The notes below the pieces were generated by a model. The model was not told the origin of the DNA. It was given only the letters and a program-made list of their open reading frames with translations, and did no database searches. Of a stretch of DNA of 36,329 bases, positions 1-11,416 are shown piece by piece. The stretch comes from Welwitschia mirabilis (lineage: Eukaryota; Gnetophyta; Gnetopsida; Welwitschiales), in contig JBOZIK010000001.1 in assembly GCA_051453625.1 (NCBI GenBank), forward strand, positions 297,094,882 through 297,131,210, read 5' to 3'. The position numbers were made by a program, and so were the translations under genes. Within the stretch, counting starts at the first letter, position 1; the number at the start of each line of letters is the position of its first letter.

Positions 1-1317
1 TTGTATTTTGCATATTATTGATAATTAACAGGATTGGATTTGAACGTGAACTATTGCATAAATACACACCGCAACAACCTACTACTTGATCTATGCCAAC
101 ATAGTATTTTCTATAATATTTTCATCATCTAGCTAATGCACTATGTTTTATGATTAGGTTTTTTTTATTCTTCAATCACTAATACAATATGATTACTAGT
201 TATTTAATAGTTTTTGTTGTGTGTTCTTTCATGATTATCTCTTTTCTTTATTCATTTATACATTATGAGGACATAAATGATTGATATATTAGTTTATGAT
301 GTCTTTTATATTAGCCTAGTGTCTTTTTTTAAATTTATTTATAACATTTCTAAGACTTATTTTACAAGATTTAGAATTTGCAATGAATAATTTATTGCCT
401 ATATATAAATCCAATTGTACTTATTATAAATCGTTTACTTGGATTGTATCTTCTTAATAGATTTCATTATTAATAGTCATTTCTAATTCCTCAAAGGAGA
501 GAGCTACTTTATTTACTTTTTAAATCTCTTTTTCAAAATCTTTATAAGACCCTTTCTACTGAGATTCCTATCTAGCAAATGTTATTTAATCTTGTGAGCT
601 ATTAAATAACTCTGCAATCCCAAAGAGAAAATAAAAATCGAGGCTTAAATGTATTGCATGCCATAATTATTTATTTTAAATTACTACTTATGCCTTGATA
701 CCTTGAACACATCTTCCAAATATTGTAAATCATAAAAAATCATGCATAATAAGTATATTGGAAGTGGCATTTGATAATGTAGTAATGCAAATTAAGATAG
801 TAGAAATATTTTTTTATTCCATATTTATAATAACTGTGTCTTAAAAATAAATTATAACATTAGTCTAAATTTTTATTTTTATAATAATTAAAAAAATCCT
901 ATGATGAAACTGTGTTAAGTTGAAAACCCCTTTTTCCATGTTCAATTACCTAGTATTACCATGATAATGTGATCGATTATGAAGAGTGATAGCAAACATA
1001 GAATTAAATAAGGATAACAAGGCTAAGAACTTAGTTAAAATTTATGTAAGTATTAAAAATAAAAAGGAGAAAAATAAATTACCTAATTAAGTTAAATAAA
1101 TTACTAAAGTAAAAACCCTCATGAATTTCCAAGTATGTGTGTTAAAATAAATGTAAGTAGTAAAGAATATGTGTATTTACTTACTACATAGTGAAATTTA
1201 ACATAATAAAATGATAATTTCACTTATTATTCAAGAATAAATACCTTAATAAGAAAAGTATAACTTCTAATTTATCAAAGAATATTAAACTAAAATGAAT
1301 ATTAAAAAAACCACTTT
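1..1317. other. AT-rich stretch, no gene seen
   Basis: Both strands were read for retroelement motifs, long frames and RNA genes, and none was found. The sequence is dominated by A and T runs with stops in all frames. It is probably old repeat sequence, but that is inference. It ends at a 100-base N gap. Confidence 0.6.
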
Positions 1318-1417
1318 NNNNNNNNNNNNNNNNNNNNNNNNNNNNNNNNNNNNNNNNNNNNNNNNNNNNNNNNNNNNNNNNNNNNNNNNNNNNNNNNNNN
1401 NNNNNNNNNNNNNNNNN
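1318..1417. other. Assembly gap (100 N)
   Basis: A run of exactly 100 N, a length often used as a placeholder for a gap of unknown size. The true distance between the flanks may differ. Confidence 0.98.
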
Positions 1418-3890
1418 CTTTACTTGTTAACTAAATTATATTTTTAAGCTATTAGCATATTTGTATTTGATACTTTATATATTTAATGATGTTAATTATA
1501 TATATTTTGGCTCATAAAAGGTATCATAGCTTAAAAAATTGTTTTTTTGATTTTGTTTAAAGTAGACTCATAATGTGATGTAGAAAATTAACTTTATGAA
1601 GTTTATATTTTAGTAAATATATTTTATAAGATCATACTTCTAAGTGTACATTTTTTAAAATTTTTAGAGTTGCAATAATACCACATTACACTAAAAAGGT
1701 TATGATCCTTAAACTACTTTATATTGTTAAGTGACTAAGAACTTTTTAGAAAGCTTATAGAATTATCTACAATCTAGACTACTCATTTTAAGTATTAGCT
1801 TTATCAATTGAAAATAGATTATTATTGTTTTTGATTTTTAGTTTTTAACTAATTTTCATCGAATAATTTTTAAAATTTTATTAGATATAATAAGAATTGC
1901 TATCTGTAGATTTTAATAATTGAAAGGAAGTTATAAACTTATTTTCTAAAAAGAATCATTGATTTTTATTTAATATTTAATGAGTTATAAGAGTTTTAAG
2001 TTATGCTTCCATTTTATAAAATTTAAACTATAACTACATAGAAAATACAAAATTGTGTGAATAAATTTATAGCAATTATAATTGACAAAATTAAAATTAA
2101 AAATAATTTAAATATCTAAAATAATATTAAAAATATTAATTAATATAAAATAGAATCAAATAATAGATAAAATTTATTTGAATGAAATAATTTCAATGAA
2201 TCTTAGCATTTAACATGAAGGATTATCTAGAATATAAAATTTTTAAAATAGATAATTTATCTTAATAAAAGGATAACAATGTGTACTTTATAAAAATTTA
2301 AAATACATTTAATATTATATAATGTAATTTAAACATGAATGCTTAAATATTAAATTGAGTCTCTTGATCTATTGGTTAGTTATTTCAATTGGTAAACATC
2401 ATCAATTAAGAATGTAAAAAGATTCATGAAATATCTCCCTCATCTTAGTTTATGCCTAATAGAAGGTATAATTTTATAAAGAAAACACTACATTAACAAC
2501 ATGGAATGGCCTAATAGAATACTCTATTATACCACTAATTTTCTTAAGAAGAATAAATAACATAGAAAAAAGATAGGTAAAGAAAATCTACTTGAAAGGT
2601 TAAATGATGGATGACTACTACTTAATAGAGATTTGACAAATATTTCATAAACATCTATGCTTCAACATCTTTGTCTCTAAGTTTAAGGATGCTCAACACT
2701 AAGATTCAAGCTTTATGCTCTAGAATCTAAGCTTTAAACTCCACACTCAAATGTAAGAGGATGTAAAGAGAAAACATTGGAAGAATAAGAAGTAATTCTA
2801 ATAGCATATACTTGATGAGAATAGATTAATTTATAAGAAAGAGATGGATTTATTTATAAGTGAATGATAGATCAAATATTTTTAATCCAATTGATCAAAG
2901 GCTATGCATATTATTTTAGCTATAAGGTAATATGATCGCATTAAATTTGATAAGATTAATCACACTAAATTATATAAGATTAATCATTAACAAGTTAGAT
3001 TAACTTAAGGAATAACTAACATGAATGTGTAAATAATAAAAAAGGAATCATATTTAAGAAGCATGTGCCTACCTAGTGTGAGTGATTTTTTGCTACAATT
3101 AATAAGGTTAATTACATATATCATTCCTTCATAATAGTTACTTTTTAATTCTTCACATTATAATGAAAATAATTAATTAAATAATTCATTATATGCATTG
3201 AAAAATCTATAATAGAAAGTAAAAGAATAAACTTTTTTTCTATGCATAAAATTCCAAAATTCTATATGCCATCATGAGATCAGATTTTCCAGTTCTAAAG
3301 AGTCAAAAAATAAATATTTTATAAACCATGTACTTTTACAAATATCAATAATGATAAAATTTGTGGTATACCAAACTCTACTTTTTCATCCTTCTTTAGT
3401 TTATGGATAATAATGTATGTGCTTATTTAAATGATCATTAATTTTAAAATTCATCAAAGCCATGAACACAAAACATAAGAAAGAAAACATCATAATTAAA
3501 TGTAGTAGACTTAATTTTTAACTATTTCTTTTACTAACTACATTAACTATTTAGTTTTACTAAGTATATTTATATTTTAAATTGCATAAGACACATAATC
3601 TAATATTTTCTTTATGTAAATATTTTATTATTATTTTCTACATTTTAAGTTTTTAACTTAATAATTTCACCATGTAAATTTGATGTTTTTACATAAATAA
3701 AATTGTTTGATTTAAACATTTCAATAGCTTCTATTTATTAACTTACACTTTGTGGCAATGTTCTCTATCTTGTTTGTAATTGCATTACTCTTGAATATAT
3801 GCTATTTTCCATAGCCCCTTCCTAAGGCTATGGTGGTTCATTCCATCTTGTTTATCCATCATGAACTCCTATGATTTTAGATTGTAGAAT
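1418..3890. other. AT-rich stretch, no gene seen
   Basis: No coding relic was recognised. The only internal structure noted is a short imperfect direct repeat near 2943-2990, where a motif around ataagattaatca occurs twice about 25 bases apart, and a repeated aagctt-centred motif near 2707-2735. The right end runs into the LINE relic. Confidence 0.5.
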
Positions 3891-3899
3891 TATTGTTAT

Positions 3900-6800
3900 A
3901 GTGTAGAAATATGGCTTTAGCTTTGTTGGTATAATTTTATTTTGGGCATCATCTCTATCTATTTTCTTAATAATCCAAAAGATAAAGAGATTCTTTAGAA
4001 GAATTTACATTGTTTACCAAGTGCTTCTTGGTTCCTTATGGATGAATTTAACATTATTACTACATCTAAAGATAAAGTAGGGAGATGTCCATTTATTTTT
4101 AATGTTTTAGAGTGGTTAGCTTAGAATGATCTCATTACTTACTTTCATTTATGTGACCCTATGGATTTTTTCAAAAAGGACTTACTCTCCTATTTTAACT
4201 TAGTCCAATAGGCAGATGGAACATAATTTAGTACTTAAATGTTTATATAAGATTTATCTTTATCATAGTAATCATATTCATTTTTGTGATATTGATGATC
4301 GTCCTGTGTATACCATTTCCTATACAAATGGTTTAGATCATTTTTCCATTATTGCAAAACTTCAAACATTAAAGCTCTTCCTACTAGAGTTTTAATTTTC
4401 ATTCTTAATACTGCTTTTCTTTATTATTACTCTGTGAAGTCTATGATTAGTTGCATCTAGTCCATTACCAAATAATGGTATGAGTTAGTGCTATTAGTGA
4501 AGGAGACTTATTATTATAATTTAATTTTAATATGGAAACTTGTTAGACTGATGGTCATGCATTTTAAATAAGAGGCTCTTACTTCATCTAAGGAAGCTAA
4601 ATCCATCATTTTAGCTCTAGAAAGGGATCCATTTAGTGTTGTTTTTTAAGAGGTCAATCTAAAAGTGTCAACTAAAATTCAATACATGGAAGGTTAATGG
4701 GCTCATGTTCATTGCTTTTATTCTTGATTGCATTTCCTTCAAGATGGTGATAAGCCTTCTAAACCATTTTTTAAGATTCTAAAATTTGATTCATCTCTTT
4801 CTAGAATTATTAATATCATTCAATCAAAATGAGAAGAATTCATAGGCCATTAAAAAATTATAGATATTTATTTTTAAGAATTTATGGAACTATTTAGTTA
4901 TAAGTATGATTTTAGTAATGAAAAGTATGCTTAGAAGCAATTAAAGATTTTTATACCTAATCTTATACAAGATAATATGATCTTCTTCTTGATTAGCCTC
5001 TCTCCTTCAAGGAAATTACTATTTCTATGAAGGAAATGAAAGATGATAAGGTGCCTAGTCTTGACAGTCTCCTGATTGAGCTTTATAAGCATTTGTTGGA
5101 TGTGAGCAGGGATTTCATTATGAACTCTATAAAGAATCTTTGGACTATGTTTATCTTAGTAGATATATTAATACTAATCAAATCAAGCTCATGCTAATAG
5201 GTAAGAATGGGGATCAAACTAATAATTAATGTCTAATTACTCTAATGAAGACTTCCTATAAGATTATTAATAAAGCCTTAACCAACAAGTTGAAGAAGTA
5301 TGTTCTTTCTAAGATTATTCACCTAGAACAAACTATCTTCATGAAGGATTATTATATTTTAAGTAATATAATTGGTCTTACTAAAGCTTGGGAGTGGGGA
5401 TCTAATTCTAGCCAAGATTTGATTTTTTTAAAGATTGATTACACTAAATCCTATGAATGAATCTCTTGAAATTTCACCTTAAAGATGCTCCAAAAAATTG
5501 GCTTCAGACATGAACTTTTACAACACGTTAAGATACTTTTCTGTTATGCCTTTACTAGAGTCTATGTTAATGGGCATATCTCCAGTCCTTTTCAACTCAA
5601 GTGATTAGTTTGTCAAGGTTATCCCTTATCTCCTTGCTTATTCATCATTATTGTTGATGCTTTGGGATATCTCATGAAGAATTATGTTCAATTAGGATCT
5701 CTTCATGAGTTATCCCTTTCTCATCTCTCTGTTTAGTTATGCAATGCTTATTTTGTTGATAACTCTTTCTTCTTAATTTATAATGGTTTATAAGACATTA
5801 CATCTTTGCTTTAGTGCCTAAACATTTACGACCAAGCTTCTAGTTCTTACATTAATTGTGAAAAATTTGCATATTTTTGCTCTATTGCCAAGCTAATTTA
5901 GATTACATCATTTTTCTAGGTGAGGTTTTTCATCTTCTTTGCATGTTGTTTGATTTTGAAATCTCTCTTTCTCAACTTTGATCCTGCATTATAGAAAAGA
6001 TTTAACAAAATATTCAAAAATGGCTCTCTAGAGATCTATCTTTATCTAGAAAAAATTATTGTTTATGATTGAATCCTTGTAGCACGCATGTATTGTACTC
6101 TATCTATCTTGCTCCCTCTAAATCTTCTTACAATAAGCTTGTTAGAATTTTAAGGAACTCTCTTTAATACTATAAAGATTCTAATCGTAGATACTTTAAT
6201 AAAGTTGCTTGGGATGTTTATACTTATTCTAAAGATCTTGGAGGACTAAGCATGAAAAATATTTTTCATTAGAATAAAGTTTCGGTAGCTCATTGGCTTG
6301 TTAAAGTAAGTAATGGGGATGTGTATTAGAAGGTTGTTATTAAAACTCTAATTAGTCTACCCTTCCTCTTGGTAGGAAATCTTGACCATCAATCTCTCAT
6401 TAGTAGACTCATCCCTTCCTTGTCCACATAAAATTATGTTGCTCTATTTTTCTTAAGGCTATTTGGGATTGTTGGCTCATCATTAAAATTCTACTTCAAG
6501 ATCATAGTATTCTTATTCAATAGAATACCTTCCTTTGATGGTCCCTTTCACTCAGTAATTCAAAGGGCTCACAGTGAAATGTGGATTCACTACTCTTTCT
6601 TTATGTTGTGAATAGATCATAGAGATTAAATATTTATGGTGTCATCACTATAGTCCTTGGCTCACTTAGACTCAAGCAAAGTAAAGGTTTCATGTCTACA
6701 ACAATAAGAGAACTACCTACTACATCTTATACTCATGACTTACTTCCTTCATATTTTTTTCAATTTTTGAAAGTGATTGTAATATTTGAACTTAGAAGAG

Positions 6801-7257
6801 TGGTGATGTTTAAGGGCATATAAAGGATAAATTAATGAAGAAATTATGGTGTTATTCTATTCTAGTTTCTTAGTGTCTAAATAAAATTTGACATACTCTA
6901 TTCTCAGAGAACTCTTCGTAAAGTTTGTTTTTATGCAATTGGTGGCTTACTGCTTCTCCTAGAATTTAAATCTTTTGATATTGTCAAGTAGACTCTTCGC
7001 CTTGGACATGGCCTAGTCACTCTTTGGGATGACATCAATTTTACAAGATCTCTACTCTCCTAGGCAATGGTGAACCTAGCAACACTCTGCAATGGTGGAA
7101 ATGGTCTTCTTTATAGTGCAAGATCTTATTTGAGCTATGGAAACATTAGAATAAAGGCATGTCTAATAATGAGTTCTTTATTTCTTTCCTTTTCTCTTTC
7201 AAACATTCTATTACTCAAAGTACTCAGCTTCAAATTTTGTGTAATATCCACTTGTAA
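3900..7257 (+). pseudogene. L1-type LINE ORF2 relic (endonuclease, RT, C-terminal part)
   Basis: Decayed non-LTR retrotransposon ORF2, whose product in living relatives nicks target DNA and reverse-transcribes its own RNA. The endonuclease part (about 3960-4330) keeps the order ASWFLMDEFN then DKVGRCPF, matching the GDFN region of plant L1 endonucleases. An RT lead-in (KEMKDDKVPSLD) lies near 5030. The RT core runs in one frame from about 5167 to 5790 with NKLKKYVLSKII, EQTIFMKDYYILSNII, FLKIDYTKSYE, CQGYPLSPCLFIIIVDALGYLM and a degenerate catalytic box YFVDNSFF near 5749. A later block, about 6200-6320, carries VAWDVYTYSKDLGGLSMKN, as in L1 C-terminal parts. Stops interrupt it throughout, so it cannot be active. 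The 5' end, the 3' tail and target-site duplications were not found; the right side meets an N gap. The L1 class is clear, the subfamily is not. Confidence 0.88.
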
Positions 7258-7325
7258 NNNNNNNNNNNNNNNNNNNNNNNNNNNNNNNNNNNNNNNNNNN
7301 NNNNNNNNNNNNNNNNNNNNNNNNN
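7258..7325. other. Assembly gap (68 N)
   Basis: N run just beyond the last recognisable LINE sequence. It may hide the LINE 3' end or a poly-A/simple repeat. Confidence 0.98.
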
Positions 7326-7544
7326 TGAGGGAATGCCATAGTCAACAATTATCATTTGTACTTGGCTAAAATTTTATTTGGCCCTTATACCCATTAATAT
7401 GAGGTGCTATAGGAGAAAGGGGGTTTTATTAGTTAAATGTCATTGAGAACTTATATCATATAGAGTTAAGTAAGAAATTTAAGTGTGTAATTATAAGATA
7501 GAAAATTAAATATGACTCAGTAAATAGCATTAATTACTTAAAAA
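7326..7544. other. Short spacer, no gene seen
   Basis: Moderately AT-rich sequence between the gap and the tRNA-like motif pair. If the pair marks a SINE on the minus strand, this stretch would be its body. No poly-A or target duplication was seen. Confidence 0.3.
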
Positions 7545-7625
7545 GGTCGCCCTAGAGCCTCAAACTACGAACCCTATCAGTTACCAACTCTTCTTAATAA
7601 CCAACTATGCCACTGGCTTGAATAT
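7545..7625 (-). repeat. tRNA-like internal promoter pair, possible SINE head
   Basis: On the minus strand TGGCATAGTTGG (7600-7611) fits the Pol III A box consensus exactly, and GGTTCGTAGTT (7563-7573) fits most of the B box GGTTCRANNCC. The starts are 38 bases apart, slightly short of the usual spacing in a tRNA. The sequence does not fold cleanly as a tRNA: no convincing acceptor stem was found. A tRNA-derived SINE or an old tRNA pseudogene explains this best. Chance remains possible in a single case. Confidence 0.35.
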
Positions 7626-7739
7626 GTACAACGTGTCTAATGTGTAATTAATTTGCGTCAATCAACTATGATTTATCCATTTTAAAAGTGGGGAATCTTG
7701 AGTTCTATGATGCCTTTTGCAAATTAGCAAGGGCGTTAT

Positions 7740-8930
7740 AGTAGCAGAACAGAGGTCCGAGTATCTAATGAGTTTTCTTCCAGACGAGGCGGATCAGTAG
7801 TAGCATGGATACAAGGAAAAGGGAAGGCACATGTGAGAGGGAAGGAGGGCCATTGAAAAGTGGTTGATTGAAGGCGGAGCATATGTTAGATGAGCTGAGC
7901 TAAAGTACAAAGAAGGATTCATCGTGAACTTCAAAGAGACCTTAGCGAAAACTCCAGAATAAACTTTTAATGGTGAAGGTGTCAAAAATAGGCATAAGAT
8001 GCAGACAGACATCAACGCGGAGTTTTCAAAGGGTAAATTCGGTAAATTGTCTTAATGAGCATAACAGTTTTTGCAGGCCAAAATATGTATACCCTGCTAT
8101 TTGTCTCTTCGTTCCCTGTTTTGGGAGTTTAATTCATTCTCAACAAAGTGATAAGCATGCATTTACAACGTGTTTCCGGTTTGTTGGTGTTTGAAGTTGT
8201 TCTTTTCCATTGATAAAAGACAGGGGGTTTAGCTGGGAAAGTCGCTGTTTTCAAGTTTCCTAGCTTTCAATGAGATACCAGAGCAACAACGCAGGTGTGA
8301 AGGAAGGAAGAAACGCATGCTGAAGAAAATTATAGGAATGAGGAAAGATGACGTCTGAGAGCTAGTAGTTCCGCACAAACTGTGTGAAGAGAGGAGAATC
8401 GCATTAAATGGAGAAGCAGGAGACTGGCACGGGCTACTGAAATGCACGGCGGACTAAGCAGGATTGTGAAAATGCGTCTTCAAGCTGTGAGAGGAAGGAG
8501 GATGCCAATGTCAGTACGGGACACGCCACACAGGAAATGGAAAGAAGATTGCAGGTGAGGTAAAAGGCTCCTGCTAAATGAAGAAGCTGATAATCGCTGA
8601 GTGCCATGCGGAAATCACAACGCAGGACAATGGTGAAGAGGAGTGCAGGTCACATAGAGAGAGAGAGGAAGAGATCGCCTTCACCAAGGCACTGTTGGCC
8701 GGCTAGCGGCCACTGGCAAGTGACACACGCGGATAACGGCTAACAGAGGAAAGAAGTAAGAAGGAAACGTGGACAAGTCACGTTAGAAGGGAAGAGCAGA
8801 GGAAGATGACCGTGTTGACTGACAGACAACCAGTTGATTCATCGGTGGACCACACAGGATGATAGAGGGCTACACGAGGGAGCGATGGGGCCAAAAAGCA
8901 TAATGACTTCCACCAAGATTTATGAATTTA
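7740..8930. other. GC-rich, CpG-rich island with no recognised gene
   Basis: Lines sampled here are 43-55% G+C, against about 15-30% in most of the window, and CpG dinucleotides occur dozens of times while they are rare elsewhere. The plus strand is purine-rich, so the minus strand is CT-rich, including a CTCTCTCTCT run near 8660, as in plant 5' leaders. Two short minus-strand frames (8447-8229 and 8015-7794) are rich in Ser, Pro and Leu but match no family I recognise. The first could resemble a transit peptide, but that is weak. Candidates are a promoter or 5' leader of a leftward gene, a young LTR or other recent insertion, or transferred DNA. No terminal repeats or tRNA primer site were convincing. 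Confidence 0.6.
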
Positions 8931-9679
8931 TCTATACGAGGTGGCAGCTTAGAAAGTTTAATTCATACCAAAGAGAATAATGACAGATGTAAAGGGAGGA
9001 AACCAATTCAAATCATACAACACATATCTCCAGAATCTATTATAGGTGGAGTAGATGGCTCCCGTCTAAGGGCCCACGAATGAGTCTATTATCTAGTTTA
9101 TTAATTAATAGTTAATACTGTTATAGGTACTCTACATAATGAAGCAATAAATTAAATGGTGTTTGTAAGCTATATATTAGAGGTAATTACTTTGTATAAG
9201 TGATACATAAAACGTACATCTTGGAAACTTGAAATCTTGATCACTCACGTAATAGTAAATTAACTTAGCCACTTATGCTACAAGTGCATTTGAGGTTTTT
9301 TTCGACAGAAAACAACAAATAACTACAATGTTAATTATAAGCTGTTAAATAATCTATATTTAAGTTACGCATCATTATTAATAAAATCTTCAAGGTATAT
9401 ATACATAATTATATTTCTCAAGTAACTTTTGCAGGAGAAGATAATTAACACTTATAATCCTTTTATAAAAGAAACAACTAAACACACAACATTCATATAC
9501 CTATAAACACTTTATACTGCCAAGTACAAACTTGAGTATGACAACTAAACATCATGTTAAAAATTATCACAATCCATTAGGACACACAAGGTCCTTCAAT
9601 TATTACTGCCAGAATGTATAAATCCATGTAACAAAATAAAGCAATACATGTAGATAACACCCATTTCTCATTGGAACCA
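8931..9679. other. Spacer between island and gene relic, no gene seen
   Basis: Intermediate composition. It contains GGGCCC at about 9070, similar to plant promoter elements, and no coding frame. It could be 3' flank of the leftward relic at 9680-10001 or upstream sequence of the island. Confidence 0.4.
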
Positions 9680-10001
9680 CTAGCTTTTTCCTGCATCATT
9701 CTTTGCAATGGGTCTTGCACATGCAAGTATGATGTGAGAACTGTGTCCATCATAGTTCTTAGTATGGCTCAAGATATCGAATAGGTTGAAATAGGGATTC
9801 CCCTTATCAAGATACAAGGTAAAGAACAATGTCACAAAGGGTATGACTAAGACTTATTATCCATTTAATAATATCTTCTTTACTATTGTTCCACAACAAT
9901 TTCCAGTAATCCAGTTACACATAACCAGAAGGAACAAAATAATAATATTTTTGCACTTTTTTTTCTTTGCTTATGGGGATTCCATTCCATGGCTGTGGGA
10001 C
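9680..10001 (-). pseudogene. Decayed C-terminal exon(s) of an unrecognised protein
   Basis: The minus strand reads like real protein in two abutting frames. From 10001 the first frame gives VPQPWNGIPISKEKKVQKYY followed by FVPSGYV, then a TAA (9915-9917), then LDYWKLLWNN and SKEDIIKW. At about 9853 the sense moves by one frame and runs open to a TAG at 9680-9682: VTLFFTLYLDKGNPYFNL, then FDILSHTKNYDGH and IILACARPIAKN. The amino-acid make-up is balanced, unlike the Leu/Phe/Ile/Lys bias of random frames here. A good 3' splice acceptor (ttttgttgtag) ends at 10002, just before the first frame. I do not recognise the family. It is a pseudogene because of the stop and the frame change, unless a small intron or an assembly error explains the change. 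Confidence 0.5.
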
Positions 10002-10003
10002 CT

Positions 10004-10620
10004 ACAACAAAAAGTATCACTTTCTAAGGTTCAAACAATTGGTTAGCCTAGCTAGTTTTAATTCCATAATTTAACATATAATGATATAGGTTAATAGTTG
10101 ATCACAAGATAATGATAAGCATAGCTTACAAAGGAGCTAACTACAAGACTCGGTCAAAAACAGTTACCAACAAGATAAGTAAGGATTTACAATTATACAA
10201 GGTTCTCACCAATGATCCACAAGAAGCACAAACTCTATAAGCTCCTAGAGGACTCTCACAAAATATCAGTAAAAAGGCTTCAAGACTATATGATCATCAT
10301 TCTAGCAAGCAATTTGATACATGCGAGATAATATAAGAAATACCAAAGTCATGAAAAATTTAGAATATTATGTGAATACCATACAAAAATACAAGAGAAG
10401 GTTTGGGTCCATACCTTAAGTACTACTATTTGTATCAATCTCCAACATGATCATAATCGTAAGACATGAATCTATGATTCTAATAGAGAGTGAACTTAGG
10501 TATTTATAATAAAAGGATAACAATAAGGTTTAAGTTTCTACAAGTAATTTATGTTTCAATAAACCTTCCTTTCCAAGCCAGGCCACTAGGTGTAAACAAT
10601 AATATAACAACACTTGTTGA
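10004..10620 (-). promoter_or_regulatory. Leftward promoter-like region with TATA box and possible intron
   Basis: On the minus strand TATAAATA (10501-10508) is followed about 10-25 bases later by a CT-rich stretch suitable for a start site. A possible splice donor (AAG/GTATGG, near 10421) and the acceptor at 10002 would bracket an intron of about 420 bases leading into the 9680-10001 relic. The putative first exon has no frame that joins the relic openly, so it would have to be untranslated. The alternative is a minus-strand LTR fragment with its own TATA box. Confidence 0.3.
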
Positions 10621-11416
10621 ATAATTTTAACTGTATGAACATAAATAAGATGATTAAATACTTTAGATCACATATGTTTACTATTTCAAGGTGAAGATAC
10701 AATTAAAAGAAATCCATGTCAAAGCTATAGTTAATTTCTAAAATAAGTCAAGTAATCCAATTGCGAACTGTAAGAATAGAAAAACATGGATAAGTAAGAG
10801 TAAACTCCAAAATTAACTTGACCTTTCAATTAATCTCCTAAAAGCCATAACTATAAGTTAATCTTTCAATAAATTTCTAAGATAGATAAGCATGCAATTA
10901 TTTGTTTATACTTTTACTATTGCTATTTTTATTGTTTTTAAACAATTAGAAACAAGACTCATTTATTATTAATAAATTTATAATATTTAATTATTAACTA
11001 GTAACCTTTTTTAACCTTTAAAAAATATGGACATGACATCTTGTAGGGATCTCCTACTTTTTTATTTGAGCTCTTTTATGATTTGGAATCCACATTAAAT
11101 TACTTCATTAACTCTTTTTTATTTGTTTAAAATATAAAATAGTATTTTAATCCAAAAATTTTATTATATAAAAAAATTATATTTTTATAAAACAATATTA
11201 AGATTAACATAGAAATTACAAAAATAGAAAACTAAAGATAATTACTTAAAAGATTATATAAGTATATTTAATTTAAAATTAAGCATAATGTATATGTTTA
11301 GTAATACATGAATAAAAATATAGAGGCATTGTTTCTTCTAAAACAAAATAATGGTTTTCATACAATCTTTCGTCATAATAAAAATTAAAAATTATCATGC
11401 AATTCTCTAAGATTTA
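10621..11416. other. AT-rich stretch, no gene seen
   Basis: On the minus strand this lies downstream of the Athila RNase H relic, where integrase would be expected, but no zinc-finger, DDE or GPY-like motif was recognised. The integrase part is either lost or beyond recognition. Confidence 0.5.

Noticed and set aside
2350-2425. Possible tRNA or SINE around ttggttagttatttcaattgg
   Set aside because: No B box and no cloverleaf.
7067-7369. A 100-codon plus-strand frame
   Set aside because: It crosses an N gap and lies at the end of the LINE relic in a frame without family motifs.
8262-8290. Possible tRNA-Met primer binding site (minus strand TGGTATC)
   Set aside because: Only seven bases match, and no LTR end stands next to it.
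8689-8715. GGCCGGCTAGCGGCC hairpin as a possible regulatory or terminator structure
   Set aside because: The palindrome is short and imperfect, and no transcript context supports it.
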